From contig MPNW01000196.1 of the NCBI GenBank assembly GCA_011800805.1, positions 195,094 through 259,093 of the forward strand: a DNA stretch of 64,000 nt, written 5' to 3'. A model generated the notes under the pieces. It ran no database searches, had not been told where the DNA came from, and saw only the letters and a program-made list of their open reading frames with translations. The stretch comes from Hirudo medicinalis. Taxonomy: Eukaryota > Annelida > Clitellata > Hirudinida > Hirudinidae. Positions 36,731-48,800 of the stretch are shown here, one piece after another. How positions within the stretch are numbered: position 1 is the stretch's first letter; the number at the start of each line of letters is the position of its first letter. Made by a program: the position numbers and the translations under genes.

Positions 36731-36915
36731 AAATAATTTTTTTACAAAATAAAACGTTTGAAATTTTATTGTAGATAATTTCTAATACAAATTATAGGAT
36801 AAAGTAATGTTTTTTGGGAAATTTTAGGCCGAATTAACTTTTGATTTGCCAAAGCTCAAGTTGTTTTTGTCCTGCATTTAGCTGGGAGGCAGATTTCAAG
36901 AGTATACTCGTACAA

Positions 36916-38714
36916 ATGACATTCAAGAAATTATTAGGCACTGTAACTGTTGGAGGAGGAGGTTTAGTCTTTTATAATGTTCAAAACAAGAAATTTCCTC
37001 AGTTTCAGAAGCCCGAGATTAATGATGTAATGTCCCAGGCACCATACTCAGTACAGGTGATTTTATTTTCTGAATTTGTTGTTATATAAAAAAAAATATA
37101 TTTGTGGTTGGTAAGACTAACTTTAAAATTTCTGTATTCTAATAAAGCCTTAGGCAATTACGTTTGTAGGCAAACACTTGATAGTGACTCAATAATTTTG
37201 TAGATATTTTTGCATTTGCCCCTGAATGCTTTATCTCGTGTTTGGGGCAGAATGAGTAACGTAACTTTGCCGAGCTGGAGTCGACCATACTTGTTTGGGT
37301 TTTATGCTCGCTCATTTGATTGCAACTTGGAAGAAGCAGAGGCCCAAGATCTTAAGTATTACAAATCCTTTGGAGAATTTTTTCGAAGGGCCATCAAGCT
37401 TGATGCTAGGCCAATATCTCAAAAGTCATGCCTGGTTAGTGTTTCAAAATTATTAAAAGAGTGTTGATCTACTAGATTGATCATTTGAAAACTCTACCTT
37501 TGATTCTCATATTTTTGGAATTCCTCATAAGATTTATCTATAGCATTTCATTGAATACAGGTGTGCCCCTGTGATGGCACCATATTGAGTGCTGGTCTTG
37601 TAACAGAAAACAAGGTGGAGCATGTGAAGATGAAAACTTATTCCTTGAATTACTTCTTGGGTCCTGTTAACTGGAATTCAGAAGAGAAAGAAACTGATTC
37701 AAATCATCAAAATGTGAAGTTAGTGTCTGATCTGGCAAATAAGGAGGCTACTTCAGAGGAAACTGGTCTTGTAACAAGGTACATAAAGTCCCTGAAAGTT
37801 AATCCAGACAATTGTCTTTACCACTGCACCATCTACCTTGCTCCTGGTGATTACCATAGATTCCATTCACCAGCAAACTGGCTCTGCAAATTTCGGAGAT
37901 ATTTTCCAGGTCTGCAATTACATTAATTTATCAATAATTATCTGAAATAGTTCATTGAGACTTGCTTGCAACATTTGTAATGTATTCATTTATAATTTTG
38001 AATGTGTTGCTGAGTAACTGAGTAGCATAACTAGTAACTAAGTTGTCCATTGCAGGATATCTGCTGAGTGTAAGTCCTAAGATGGCTGATCGCATTCCTG
38101 AGCTCATGAATATTAACGAGAGGGTGGTTTATATAGGCTCTTGGGAACATGGATTTTTTTCCATGGCAGCAGTTGGAGCAACAAATGTTGGCTCGATAAA
38201 AATCTACAAGGATCCGGTAAGTACGAGTCTCAAATTTTAATAGGAATGTGCCATCACTAATCTGGTTTGATTTGAATGAAGCAAAATTTGGTGTTAGTAT
38301 GATTATGTCAACAAGCCCGACCTAAGGTAATGCGAGCTATATCATGAACTTGGAACTTCCTGGAAATATTACATGATGTCTAATTATGCTAAGACTTTTG
38401 AAATTAGAATTGGATCCATAAGATTATGAAGAGCATATATTGACTTTAATTTTTAATTATTTGTTTCTCATTTTCAATATCCTGTTTAGGAACTTGTAAC
38501 CAACAAAAGGTTGAAGCTTCCTCCGATGGTCGACCATGATTTAAGCTCTCGGGAAGACAATCTCCGATCTTCAATATCGTTGAAGAGGGGAGACGCCTTT
38601 GGGGAGTTCAATTTGGGCTCCACCATTGTCCTCATTTTTGAAGCACCAGAGAGCTTTAAGTTTGCCTCTCAGCCTGGCAATAAGATTAAGTTTGGAGATA
38701 CTTTAGGCAACTGA
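36916..38714 (+). CDS. PISD: Phosphatidylserine decarboxylase, mitochondrial
   Basis: Converts phosphatidylserine to phosphatidylethanolamine at the inner mitochondrial membrane. Exons 36916-37056, 37204-37434, 37561-37909, 38056-38216 and 38490-38714 join in phase to 368 aa, near the family's usual length. The N-terminal Gly/Val-rich hydrophobic segment ([15 protein letters not shown]) should be the membrane anchor. Conserved blocks are [16 protein letters not shown], the Asp of [23 protein letters not shown] with the catalytic His, and the self-processing site LGST at 336-339, where cleavage between Gly and Ser would create the pyruvoyl group and a ~31-residue alpha chain. The start at 36916 is the only Met that leaves a typical N terminus; a 5' exon supplying a longer targeting sequence is possible. 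It converges with NUB1; the two stop codons are 234 bases apart. Confidence 0.95.
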
Positions 38715-38744
38715 TGAGTTCAACCATTTCCATAAACAAAATAT

Positions 38745-38750
38745 AATAAA
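38745..38750 (+). promoter_or_regulatory. Poly(A) signal, PISD
   Basis: AATAAA 31 bases after the stop codon, implying a very short 3' UTR. Confidence 0.6.
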
Positions 38751-38943
38751 TATAAAAATAACTGTTCTGGATCAAGGACTTGACTAGGTTTCCACGAAGT
38801 TTGTAAATCAATTATTCCAAAGGAATTGTTAATGATGTGACAAAGCACTTTTCAATTTATGATTTGGTTACAAATTCAAAGACATCAAAAATTAAATATT
38901 TCAGAAAACGTTTAATCACAAAATATCACAATTTAAGTCAGAA

Positions 38944-38949
38944 TTTATT
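38944..38949 (-). promoter_or_regulatory. Poly(A) signal overlapping the NUB1 stop codon
   Basis: On the minus strand TGA and AATAAA overlap by one base (TGAATAAA). Another hexamer, ATTAAA, lies about 40-50 bases further on and may be used instead. Confidence 0.45.
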
Positions 38950-41900
38950 CAAGCTTGTCCACCATATCCCAGAGAGAAAAGTTTTCCTTTGAAATCTTGG
39001 AGGATGCTCATTTCATCATCCAGGGTGAGGTTAAGATAGCCATCCTTGCTCCAGTCTATGCTGTTTAGCATCTCAGAGTGCACAAGATCTTTCTCATGTT
39101 GATTTGTTTCTGCAATGAGAATATGTAATTCATTAATGGAAGGCATCCACAATATAAAGGGTGCATAAAAACTAAAACTAGTTTTAATTGGTAATATCTT
39201 GAAGGTTTCATGGATTACATCACACCATGTAATTATTACTCCCAAACTATTTATAAACCACAATGTTGCGTTTGAGATAATCTGTTACCTGAATCACTTT
39301 CATCGTAAAAACTGTCTAGGAGGCTAAGGATAGCCTGCTCTGCGATGCTGCTAATGACTCCCAGTTTGTCCTTGAGGACAATGAGGGCTTCCTCAGGATT
39401 GTTGCAAGTGTCAACCGCATTGAAAAATGATTCCTTGCTTATGCCGAGTGATGAGAGCAGGCTCAGTTCTTGTTGATTCAACTCGGTATCTGATGTGGTT
39501 GGGGGTTTGCTTCCGGTTGGCAACTTGATTGAAATGCCTTTCTCTAGGAGCTGATGTTGTAATTGCCGTAAGTTAGTTATAAGTAGGCAAATGCGTTGCA
39601 AATTACTATCGTATTGTTATTAAATGTCATTAATTGTTTAGTGCAAAATTTCTTACATCGAGAGCTTTTGAGAGATTGTTGTTCTGTGTTATCAGGGCAT
39701 GTAAACAAGCTTTCTTTTTGTAGCCCAGTGATGCCAAATACTTATATAATTCTGCATCAAGTCTACAAACAAAACAAGATTTAGGTTGTGAAAAAATTGA
39801 TGGTCATGACATTAATTCAGCAAAATGCTTCTCAACAGTGTTTTGAGACATCCAGGTCACAATATGTCCAATTCAGATCTACTTTGATATGAACTCAGCA
39901 AATTCATCATTATTAGTCAGATGCAGAGTAATATCAATAAATTTATGTCAACTCACACTTGTCCATTGGCAGTTTTTATGCGTGCTAAAGACTTTTCTGC
40001 CCTTTTCACCCTTTCTTCCTCCCTGATTGATTTCAATTTCTAAAAAATAAATTATTCAGAAATTTAATTAAGATATTCATGAGATTAAAGCTTCAATTAC
40101 AGAAATATCCCATCAATGTTCTCAGGTGATTGAAAGTGCTGAAGTAATGGAATGAATTGCTTACCTCCTTTTCTGCCATGATGTGTTCAACAGCCTTTTC
40201 CACATTTCCATTGCAAAATCTGAGAGCCAATCTTGCATCTGTCTCCATGAAGCCCATTTCCATCACTAATTTAAACATTGTGAACAGATTAAGTGACATT
40301 ACTCGAATAAACATTTTAATATTTGTTCCTTGATTGCCATGTCATGATTCATGGATAAAACAATCTAAAAATATAAAGACACAAGCCTCACCTGCAAGCA
40401 TTGATTTTTCATCCACATTGACTGTCTGCAGTTCCTTTTCAGTCTAAATAACAAAGTTTTTAGGAATAAGTTTGATGTACCACTAAATAGAAATAGTTGA
40501 AATAATTATTTAATTATTAATAATCAGTCCTAAAGAAAATGAAATCACCAACCTTCTCAATTATGTCTAGGGACTTGTTGTAAGTCCCCCTGTAGAAGTG
40601 AAAAGCAGCCTGCATTATATGCAGTCTAATAACCAAGGCGAGTTCTTTGTAAGATCCACCCTGAAATGATGTTCAAAATTAATTCAATTGCCCAATAACA
40701 TTTGAAGCTGTTTGGTTCACTGTTAGTTAGTTAAGCCACACTCAAGACAATGTGACTGATTAATTCATTCTACTCACCCTCAGTTTAGTTACTCTTTCCA
40801 TGTTTGGACCATAAATCTTCTTGAGTTTTTCCTCACACAAGGCTAAACGTCTCTCTGGAACCAAGAACAATTCATCAATGATTCCAGATAATTAATTAAT
40901 ACAAAAGACTAATAATTATTTCAAGAAATGCTTATTTAAACAATTAATAAATATCTTAATCACAAATGAATAAAAGATCTCAACCTGCATCAGGAAGACT
41001 TGAAACCTGCTGGAGCTTGTAGTAGCACCAAACAATATCAATGCTAAGGAGAGCATAATTGTCTACAACATCCAACAATTCTGAGTGGCACTGTCTGTAA
41101 ATTAAATACATAAAATAATAAAACAATAGTAAATGTATAAACATTCTCTATTATAATAATAAGTTAAGATCTACTTTTAAAGGATCAATTAAAACAATTT
41201 TTAATTTTATGAAAGCATTCATGAGGCTGTAAACAAGTCATCAAAACCCACAAGAACTCAGCATCAGCCTCAAGAAGATAAACAAGTGCAAGTCCATAAT
41301 TTTTCTTCTTCATGCAAGTTCGTCCCTTCTCGTGGAGCATCATTGCAACTGACAGAGCCTGCAGAAAAATAAAATATTAGTCGTTAATTTATTTTCTTAT
41401 CAGTTGTAATTAAAAGATTAGCATGCCTTCTTCTCTTCTAAAGCAATATTGACTGGTTTTCCATTCTGGTCTGTGAGGTCAAGGTTGTAATAGTTGGCAT
41501 TGGTCATGATGTTTGCAGCTTTCTTAGCCTGTCCAATCAGATGCTCTCGTTCCGAAGCTTTGTAATTCACTTTTTCTTCATTGCTCAGGAAAAGCACCAA
41601 AATGTTACTTAAGTTCTGAAAAACAAACATTTCCATTTAAGTCTCAAAATACATTGTTTCCTTGGTCATGACTTGAGTTAGGAAGTAAAACAAATTAATG
41701 ACAGATTTACATCGAAATTCTACTTTAGAAATGCTTTAATAAATAATTTTGCATCTTATAAAGACAAGTTTACTCACCTTGACATTCTGTTTTTCCAACG
41801 TGATATCGTCCTCAACATTTTGGCCCAAACAAATGAGTTTAAAGCTATCTTGTTCCATTCCTAACTTCTTTGAGATCTCATTCTTGAGGAAACCACCACG

Positions 41901-42854
41901 AGAATCCAGCCTCATCTCAACAAACATGGTTCCTTCTGCAGTGGAGATGCTGAGCTTTAAGAATTTTATGGACAAATTGTTATTAATGTCATCATAAATC
42001 ATCATAAGCCATTTCTAAAAACTAGCTTGTGTAATAGGAATTCACATTATAACTAAATATGTAACTAATATTATAATTATTAACATGCATATGTTTATAC
42101 TCATAATTATAATAAATATTAAAATAAAACGTGACACAATATCTGCTGAAATTATCAACACTTAAACAAAATTAATCATACTTCTGAGGAAGAAGCAACA
42201 TTTAGGAACAGAGTTGCAATCCCACTCTCTCTAAACTTTGCATTAGCTTTGAACTTCATGCATGAATGAACCCTCAATTCTTCAAGAATTTCCTCAACCT
42301 CAGGCTTTGAAATGTTCAACTTGTGGCTGATATCATTTGTTAGTACCTGAATATTTAAGAAATGCTACTTTAATGTAACTGATCAATTACATCCCATTTC
42401 GATGAGTTACGTCAATCATAAACTGTCAATAACATGCAAACATAACATGTATTTCCAAAAGGCAATGCTTTAACCATGGTAAAATTAATTTATGAACTAA
42501 GTTTCCATCAATAAAATATAAAGTAAATGCGTAATTATTTTCCTTAGAGCGAAGCTTATTTGAAGCATTTAAATAACAAATTTTAATGCATGTCTCAACA
42601 AAATGAAATGAACTACGTGAATATAAAATGAAATAATCTCTCAGCCAAAACCTAACCTCAGCTGATGCCTTCTTTGAACCATCTTCATTACTGTAAGGCT
42701 CTAACCAGAGCTTCAATCTTAAATTGTTCAAATAATTTCTAATCGAAGTCTTATTTCGCTCTTTTATCTCGTCGTTCATGATTGCAATTGGATTGGAATA
42801 GGCAAATTGCTTGTCAAACGATAAAGCAATTGTTTGCGACGTGATAGCCCTCAT
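38949..42854 (-). CDS. NUB1: NEDD8 ultimate buster 1
   Basis: Adaptor that delivers NEDD8 or FAT10 and their conjugates to the proteasome. Fourteen exons give 631 aa: 42657-42854, 42182-42346, 41778-41954, 41427-41615, 41252-41358, 40985-41094, 40778-40854, 40553-40660, 40392-40443, 40165-40265, 39957-40039, 39657-39762, 39289-39550, 38949-39109. All phases agree and the length matches the family. A helical N-terminal region (LRLKLWLEPYSNEDGSKK) precedes a ubiquitin-like domain in exon 3 (GGFLKNEISKKLGMEQDSF, FKLICLGQNVEDD). A TPR-like helical middle (LHEKGRTCMKKKNYGLALVY, LLSIDIVWCYYKL) follows, then UBA domains (VMEMGFMETDARLALRFCNG; YKYLASLGYKKKACLHALIT; LLSSLGISKESFFNAVDTCN). The first Met is used; an internal Met (MNDEIKERN) is an alternative. 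The exon 4 donor appears to be GC, not GT. A gypsy remnant begins about 90 bases upstream of the start. Confidence 0.95.
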
Positions 42855-42942
42855 ATTTAAAGAAAACGCTTAATTTTTATTACTTAGTTGTAAAATTATA
42901 TTGCCTAAATTTTTAAAACTATATTGGGTAATATTAATTGAA

Positions 42943-45375
42943 ATAAATTGATAAAACTATTCACAGAAACAGAGAATGTTGAACGCCCCGAGAAGGCAAT
43001 TGCACTCGCCAGTAGATCTCTCACCAAGGCCGGGAAGAACTACAAACAGATTGAGAAAGAAGATCTGGCCCTAGTGTTTGGGGTGAGGAAATTTCACCGC
43101 TACATCTATGCAGATGCTTTCGATTGCTGACTGATCATAAGTCGCTTTTGTCAATTTTTTGATCAAAGGTTGGTATATCTGCTCACTCAGCAAATCGGCT
43201 CCAAAGATGGGAACTCACCTTGCTCACATATGACTTTGCCATCAAGTACAGGAGATCTGCTTTGGCCAAGCTGATGCATTAACCCGTCTCATCGCTTCAA
43301 AGAAACTGCATGAGGATGTTTCTTAATACTCCGCCTTGGAGCTCCGACAGGGATCCTCAGAGGAGGTTGGGGGAACCCGTCTTCAAATGTTTCGGCCCTT
43401 TGAATCTCCTGACGTTTTCGGGGGGGCGGGCCGCATCCGGTGATCAGTCGGATGTCCCTGTCGGTTTTTCTTTATCCTTCGGAACCCAACGCTTACTGCC
43501 GGCTATGAGAGGCTCTCTTTGGCCTTCTTATGCCGGTCATTGCTGCCTGGACTGGAGCGACTTCCGAAAGCTCTCAATGGCTTCTTCATGTCGCATACTA
43601 CCTGCTTTTGACTTGCAATCTTCGACTATGCGAGGCTCTCTTTGGCCTTTTTATGTCGATCGCCTCCACCCCAGTTGCCCAGCGGTCATGAAAGCTCTCA
43701 GTGGCTTTTTCACACCGTGTACTTAATATATACAAACTGGGCCTTATAATTTCTTTGTAGCGGCAGCCGGACTTAGAAATTTTCGGGACTCGACCGCGGG
43801 CCTTTACGCGACAGCGGTTTGGTCCGCAGTCCATAGTGCTTTGCGAGCCCGCGGTCGGCCCATTCCACCCGACAATACCGCGCGTTCTCTCGGCCAATGC
43901 TTTGGCCCCGTCGTTCGGTGGATCATTTACACCAGAGGTCGACGGCTTTCTCCGGCTTTCGTGAAGTGGCTTAAGACTTCTTCTGGCTCCTCATGTGCCA
44001 GATCCAGAATGATGCCGCTTCGGCGGCCTCAGACATCCTTGTCATAGTCTTCTTTCTTTCGAAGACATTGTCATTGCTAAGATTGAACAAGATGTCAGGG
44101 CAGTCCAAGGCGATGTCATCGGACACTTCCGACAATATTCGGAGGATGACCGAAAATCCCGAGTTAAAGCTAGTTATGGAAGCTGTCAACACAGGACGAT
44201 GGCCAAAGTTCCAGGCTGGATCGAACTTACAAGCCTTCCAAAGTCGTTCTTCAGATCTGTCTGTCTATGAAGGTGCACTCTTCATGGGAACACGTGCTGT
44301 GATTCCATCAGCGCTGCAAAGTCGAGTTTTGAAGATGCTTGCTCGGAGGTATGTTTATTGGCAAGGAATTGACAGGGACAAACAAGGTGAAGCTTTGCAA
44401 TACATGTCAGCTAGCTGCAAAGATGCTTGTCAGGAATGAATTGTCATGGACGAAACCTGATTGTGCTTGGGAGAGGATCTATATTGATTTTGCCGGACCG
44501 ATAGAAGGAATGATGTTTCTCATCGTGGTGGATAGCTTCTCCAAGTGGCCTGAAGTTATACAGATGAGAACTTCGACGACCACTGCAACAATCAAAGAGC
44601 TGGGTGGGATTTTTGCACAGCAGGGATACCCAAAGGTGCTCGTTTCGTACAATGGGACACAGCCAAGGAGTTCCAAGATTACTGTCAGAAAAATGAGCAC
44701 ATCAGATCACTCCCATATCAACCCCATTGCAAGTCAAGCTGAGCGATTAGTAGAAAGGATTCTTCAAAAGCTATAGGGGGAGGGAGTAATGGCAGCTTCA
44801 AACATTACTGCTGACTTACAGGACCACACTTTGCCCGTCTTTGTCAGGATTGAAGATGCCCTCGGAGAAATTCCTGGGAAGAATATTGAGAACTCCATTG
44901 AGTGACCTCCAGCTCAAGAAACCAGGGACTCATCTCTGTAGGAATGACCAGGAGATGGAGGACGTAAAGTCTGGAAGAAAGTGAAGGGAATTTGCCGAAG
45001 AAGATGCAGTCTTTGCCAGAGAATACAGTGATCCTAATCATCCAATGTGGGTGCCTGGTAGGATCAAACGGCGACTGGGAGGACACGTCTACGAAGTAGA
45101 AGTCAATGGCAGGATGCAACATCTTCACACGAATCAGCTGAGGAAGCGAGAGACAGATGACGCACTCAAGATAATGTGTGACACATTTGACCTTCCATTT
45201 CTTCCACCAAGCGAGACACCACAGGCAGCATCTGAGAAAGCAAATAGTCCGGAGCCACCTGACATGCCAAAGACCGAAGAAGTAGTGAACATGCGCAGTG
45301 AACTAGCTATGGTATGTCCTTTGTTCGTTCTAGTCCTAGTTGTGTGTTACATGGCGTGGATACTTGGTGAATAAA
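42943..45375 (+). mobile_element. Decayed Ty3/gypsy retrotransposon (RNase H to integrase)
   Basis: Retrotransposon pol remnants in order. RNase H lies at 42943-43130 (KAIALASRSLTKAGKNYKQI, DLALVFGVRKFHRY). Then comes a GC-rich tandem insert (43310-44000). The integrase zinc-binding region follows at about 44100-44440 (ELKLVMEAVNTGRWPKFQ, LARRYVYWQGID). The integrase core is at 44430-44700 (WERIYIDFAGPIEGMMFLIV, DSFSKWPEV), where the usual second catalytic Asp (DNGTQ) is replaced by Tyr (SYNGTQ). The C-terminal tail at 45045-45290 shows WVPGRIKRRLGGHVYEVEVN. Frameshifts and the lost Asp make it inactive. No gag, protease or RT is seen. It separates NUB1 from the GAB-like gene. Confidence 0.85.
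43500..43730 (+). repeat. GC-rich ~123-bp tandem unit inside the gypsy remnant
   Basis: The phrase GAGGCTCTCTTTGGCCTT occurs at about 43508 and 43631, each followed by GAAAGCTCTCA.TGGCTT. This gives two copies with a period near 123 bp; a weaker third lies near 43960. The block from 43310 to 44000 is far more GC-rich than the window and does not read as pol. Origin unknown. Confidence 0.65.
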
Positions 45376-45408
45376 GTGGTTATCCGTTACTGTACTTGGT
45401 ACAACCCA

Positions 45409-45492
45409 ATCAACTTTGTTGCTGGGGGTCGCCAAATCATGGCAAATTACCTCGAGGGGTCGAGGCGCTAAAAAGGTTGAGAACCGAGGTTC
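45409..45492 (-). mobile_element. hAT (Charlie-like) terminal fragment
   Basis: On the minus strand it reads GGTTCTCAACCTTTTTAGCG followed by CCTCGACCCC. This is the characteristic end of hAT/Charlie elements (CAGTGGTTCTCAACCTTTTT...). Only this end is visible; its partner is not seen nearby. Confidence 0.5.
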
Positions 45493-45876
45493 TTGAGGAA
45501 TCGGTTTACTTCTCATTATAAGAGCTTGACGACCACTGTAAGGTATCAAGAACGAGACGAACTATTTACGCAAAATAGTCTGCTATTTATTTATATACAA
45601 TTATTTCAAATATTAAACAACCATTTTTTAGACTGAAGTGTTTAAGTAATCTCTATAACAAACGTTAAGGTGTATTATCACTTTTATTAAAAATTAGAAT
45701 TAAATTAACTGTCTAAAATAAAATAATAGGTAATATTACAAAAGTTAAGTTTTATCACCTCTTAGGTATCACCAATCAAGGTATGAATGTCAACATTTCT
45801 GTTGAGAAACAGGATTTCACGAGAGCTTTCTTTCGTCGCCTCAGTTCATCTTATCGAATGGGAAATATTCTTAAAT

Positions 45877-48800
45877 ATGGAGCCAATATGTCACGGTTGG
45901 CTTATTAAGTCTCCTCCAAAACAAAAATCGTCTGGAGCTTGGAAGATTTTTGGTGCAGTAAGTTCATTTCCATGTGACTTTGTCTTTTTTTGTTTAGTTC
46001 GATGGGCACCGTTAATTCATTCTAAATTTCATAAGGCGAATTCTTTAAAATTGTTGATTAGAGAAACAAGTCATTTTGTTATTTATAAATTTATTTATGC
46101 ATTTAACGATTGCAGAAATGGAAACGGCGGTACTTCGTACTTTATGCACCACCATTAATTTCTGCCATCATTGGAGCTAGAGCTGCCATGTTGGAATATT
46201 ATTCAAGTAAAAAAATGAACACAAAAGTAGGAGCCATAAACCTAGAAGACTGTGATGAAGTCTTGTCAAATCTCGACTCTGATATTTATAAAAATATATT
46301 TGGACTGCACACAAAACATAAGGGCAGAGACAGGATTTATTATTTAGTTGCTGATACTGAAATGGAGATGAACAACTGGGTAAGCAACCTTTGCAATGTG
46401 CTGGGCCTCTTAGAAAATGGTGAGAACATTCTTGCCCACATAATCTTTTTCTAGTAATTTATGATATTTGGTTATTTTATGTAATCTCAGATGAAAACAA
46501 ATTCCAATTTTCTCCTGAGAGTCGGGCCAAGTCTGCATCTTGTATCCTCTCCAAACCAAGACCGAATCTTCTAACGCATCCAAACCGAAAAAACACAACT
46601 TCCATGGCCATAAGTTTGTCATCTTCATCGGGATTTTCATCTCTTTCTAGTCGCCTCAATTCTTCAGAGTCCAACTTGCTTGATTCAAAGTTGTTCAATG
46701 AAAAGGATGAGGGAAGTATGAAATCCTGTGGTTCTGTTCCTGAGCTGGAAAGCATCAGCATCATTCCTGTCCCAGCAAAGAAAAGAGAAAACATGGAACT
46801 TCCTCCTGTTCCACCAGAAAAAACAAGAAAATCTTTTGAAGATCTCATCTCGGAAGGTATTCACGGTGGAGCCATTAAAATAGCACCTGTCTCAAATTTA
46901 ATGGCAGAGGAATGCCTGGGCATGCCACCTCCCAAACCTCCAAAAGAAAAAAAGAGAGATAGAATAGCTCAAGAGGAATACAATGTTCCAAAACCCTTTG
47001 AAGTTGAAGACCAGAGTTACGACATGCCTAAAATGAGTCTTCAAAGTACTGATTCTATCGACGAAATTCAATCGGAAGCCACTGTTTACAATGCCCCAAA
47101 ACCATTGGTTTCACAGAATTCTTTAGAGAATCCTCCACTCACAAATATGAGATGGCCACCGATTCCAGCCCGGAGGAAAAGCGTCCTGAGCAAAAATTTT
47201 AAACAGACAAATGCTACCTCAGAAGATGAATTCTACTGTGCCCCCAAAAGTAATCCTATTCTCTTAGGTGAGGCAGAATCAAGTTCAAATGTTGGAAGCT
47301 TCTACAATGTCCTGCCAAACTTTTCAATTCATGGCAAAGATGGTGGTTTGCCATTGGACCAATCAGAGCCATCTTACGATGTCCCTAACCCCTCCTCTTC
47401 AGAAATTCAACCAATAATGGGAAGAAAGGCAGAAAAGTTACAAAAAAATACTTACGATGCTCCAACAACCAATGATGATGAGATGTACGATGCTCCAAAG
47501 AATGCCTTCAAACCGGTTCCTGCCAAGAGGACCCAAATTGCCTCTCAAAGTATAATTTTTCAGAGTTCATATGCACAAATGATGTAATTATGTAATTTGT
47601 TTGTCGTTAAGTACTATTAATAATAATGATAATGATAATGATGGTGGTGATGACTATGATTAAGATGAAGACGACGATGACGATGATGATGGTAATAATA
47701 ATAATAATAATATTCAAACTGTTGAATGTTTATTAGTCTAGGTGGCAGCCTATAATTTATGGGTTAGAATTAGATTCTGCTGTTTCTAATTTTTTGTGTG
47801 ATCATGGTGAAGTTATTCTTGACACTGGTGATATTTTTCAATCAGTTAATTATTATATTTCTGAAATTCGTTTGTTGGCGTGCCATCTGCCTGAAGTCTC
47901 TGTTTCATACTGTTAACAGCATCATAATATAACACATTTCCTAGCATATTATATTCGTTCATTTCATTGCCATGCGAATACAAAAGTTTATCAGTCATTA
48001 ACTCAGATATTTAATTCTCAGCAACAAATGAACTATTTTGCTTTTTGCATCTAAGCTGGTTAATCTTTATTTTTTTCAATTTGTTTTTGCCCAATGCAGG
48101 CACAAGTCCTCCCTGCAATCCGACCTCTCCTAAGAAACCCGATCTGCCTGCTAAACCAAAGGTCGACAAAAAACAAGTTTCCATGAAGTTGTCGCAACCT
48201 GCCAATGGAGATTTCCAAACTTACAGCTCACCGAGGACAGGTTGAAATTGTTTGTTAAATTTATTTATTCCTTCTCTTGATGTCAGTTTTGCATGATACA
48301 GAAACAATGTCTTGATGATGAGTTTTGCCTCCAACATTTTTCTGTGTTCCTTCAGTGCTTGAAACTTTGCCAACTTTAATTACTTCAATTCTTGTTTTAT
48401 TATTTGGTATTTTCAGTAACCATTTTTCGAATTTTTATAAAGTACTTTTGTTTGAATATTTCACTTTCAATGCTTTTCATGAACTTACAATGGAAGAATG
48501 ATAATGATTATGAAAAACATTTAATAATCCTTCTAATGTCTCTAATGTCTTTAATGTCTTTCTAATTAATTTCTAATGTGTATACAATTTGCTTATAAAT
48601 CAGCATTCTTAAGCACCTGCCTGGATCAATGATATTTGTCACTTATTTGCTTTACCATTGCATGTTTTAGACCTGCTTTATTTTAACTCAAGGGGCTCTG
48701 CTGGGAACGACCCAGTCGTTTCAGAAGAAAACTTCTGCTCAAGTTGTGATCGAGAACTCCATCAGATTCACCCAGAGAAGCAAAAGTTTCAAAAGGAGCC

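Noticed and set aside
48661..48693. TTTTAG acceptor at 48665-48670 for GAB exon 5
   Set aside because: It would force a frame ending at a stop just after the next junction; the acceptor at 48691-48692 keeps phase through the last exon.
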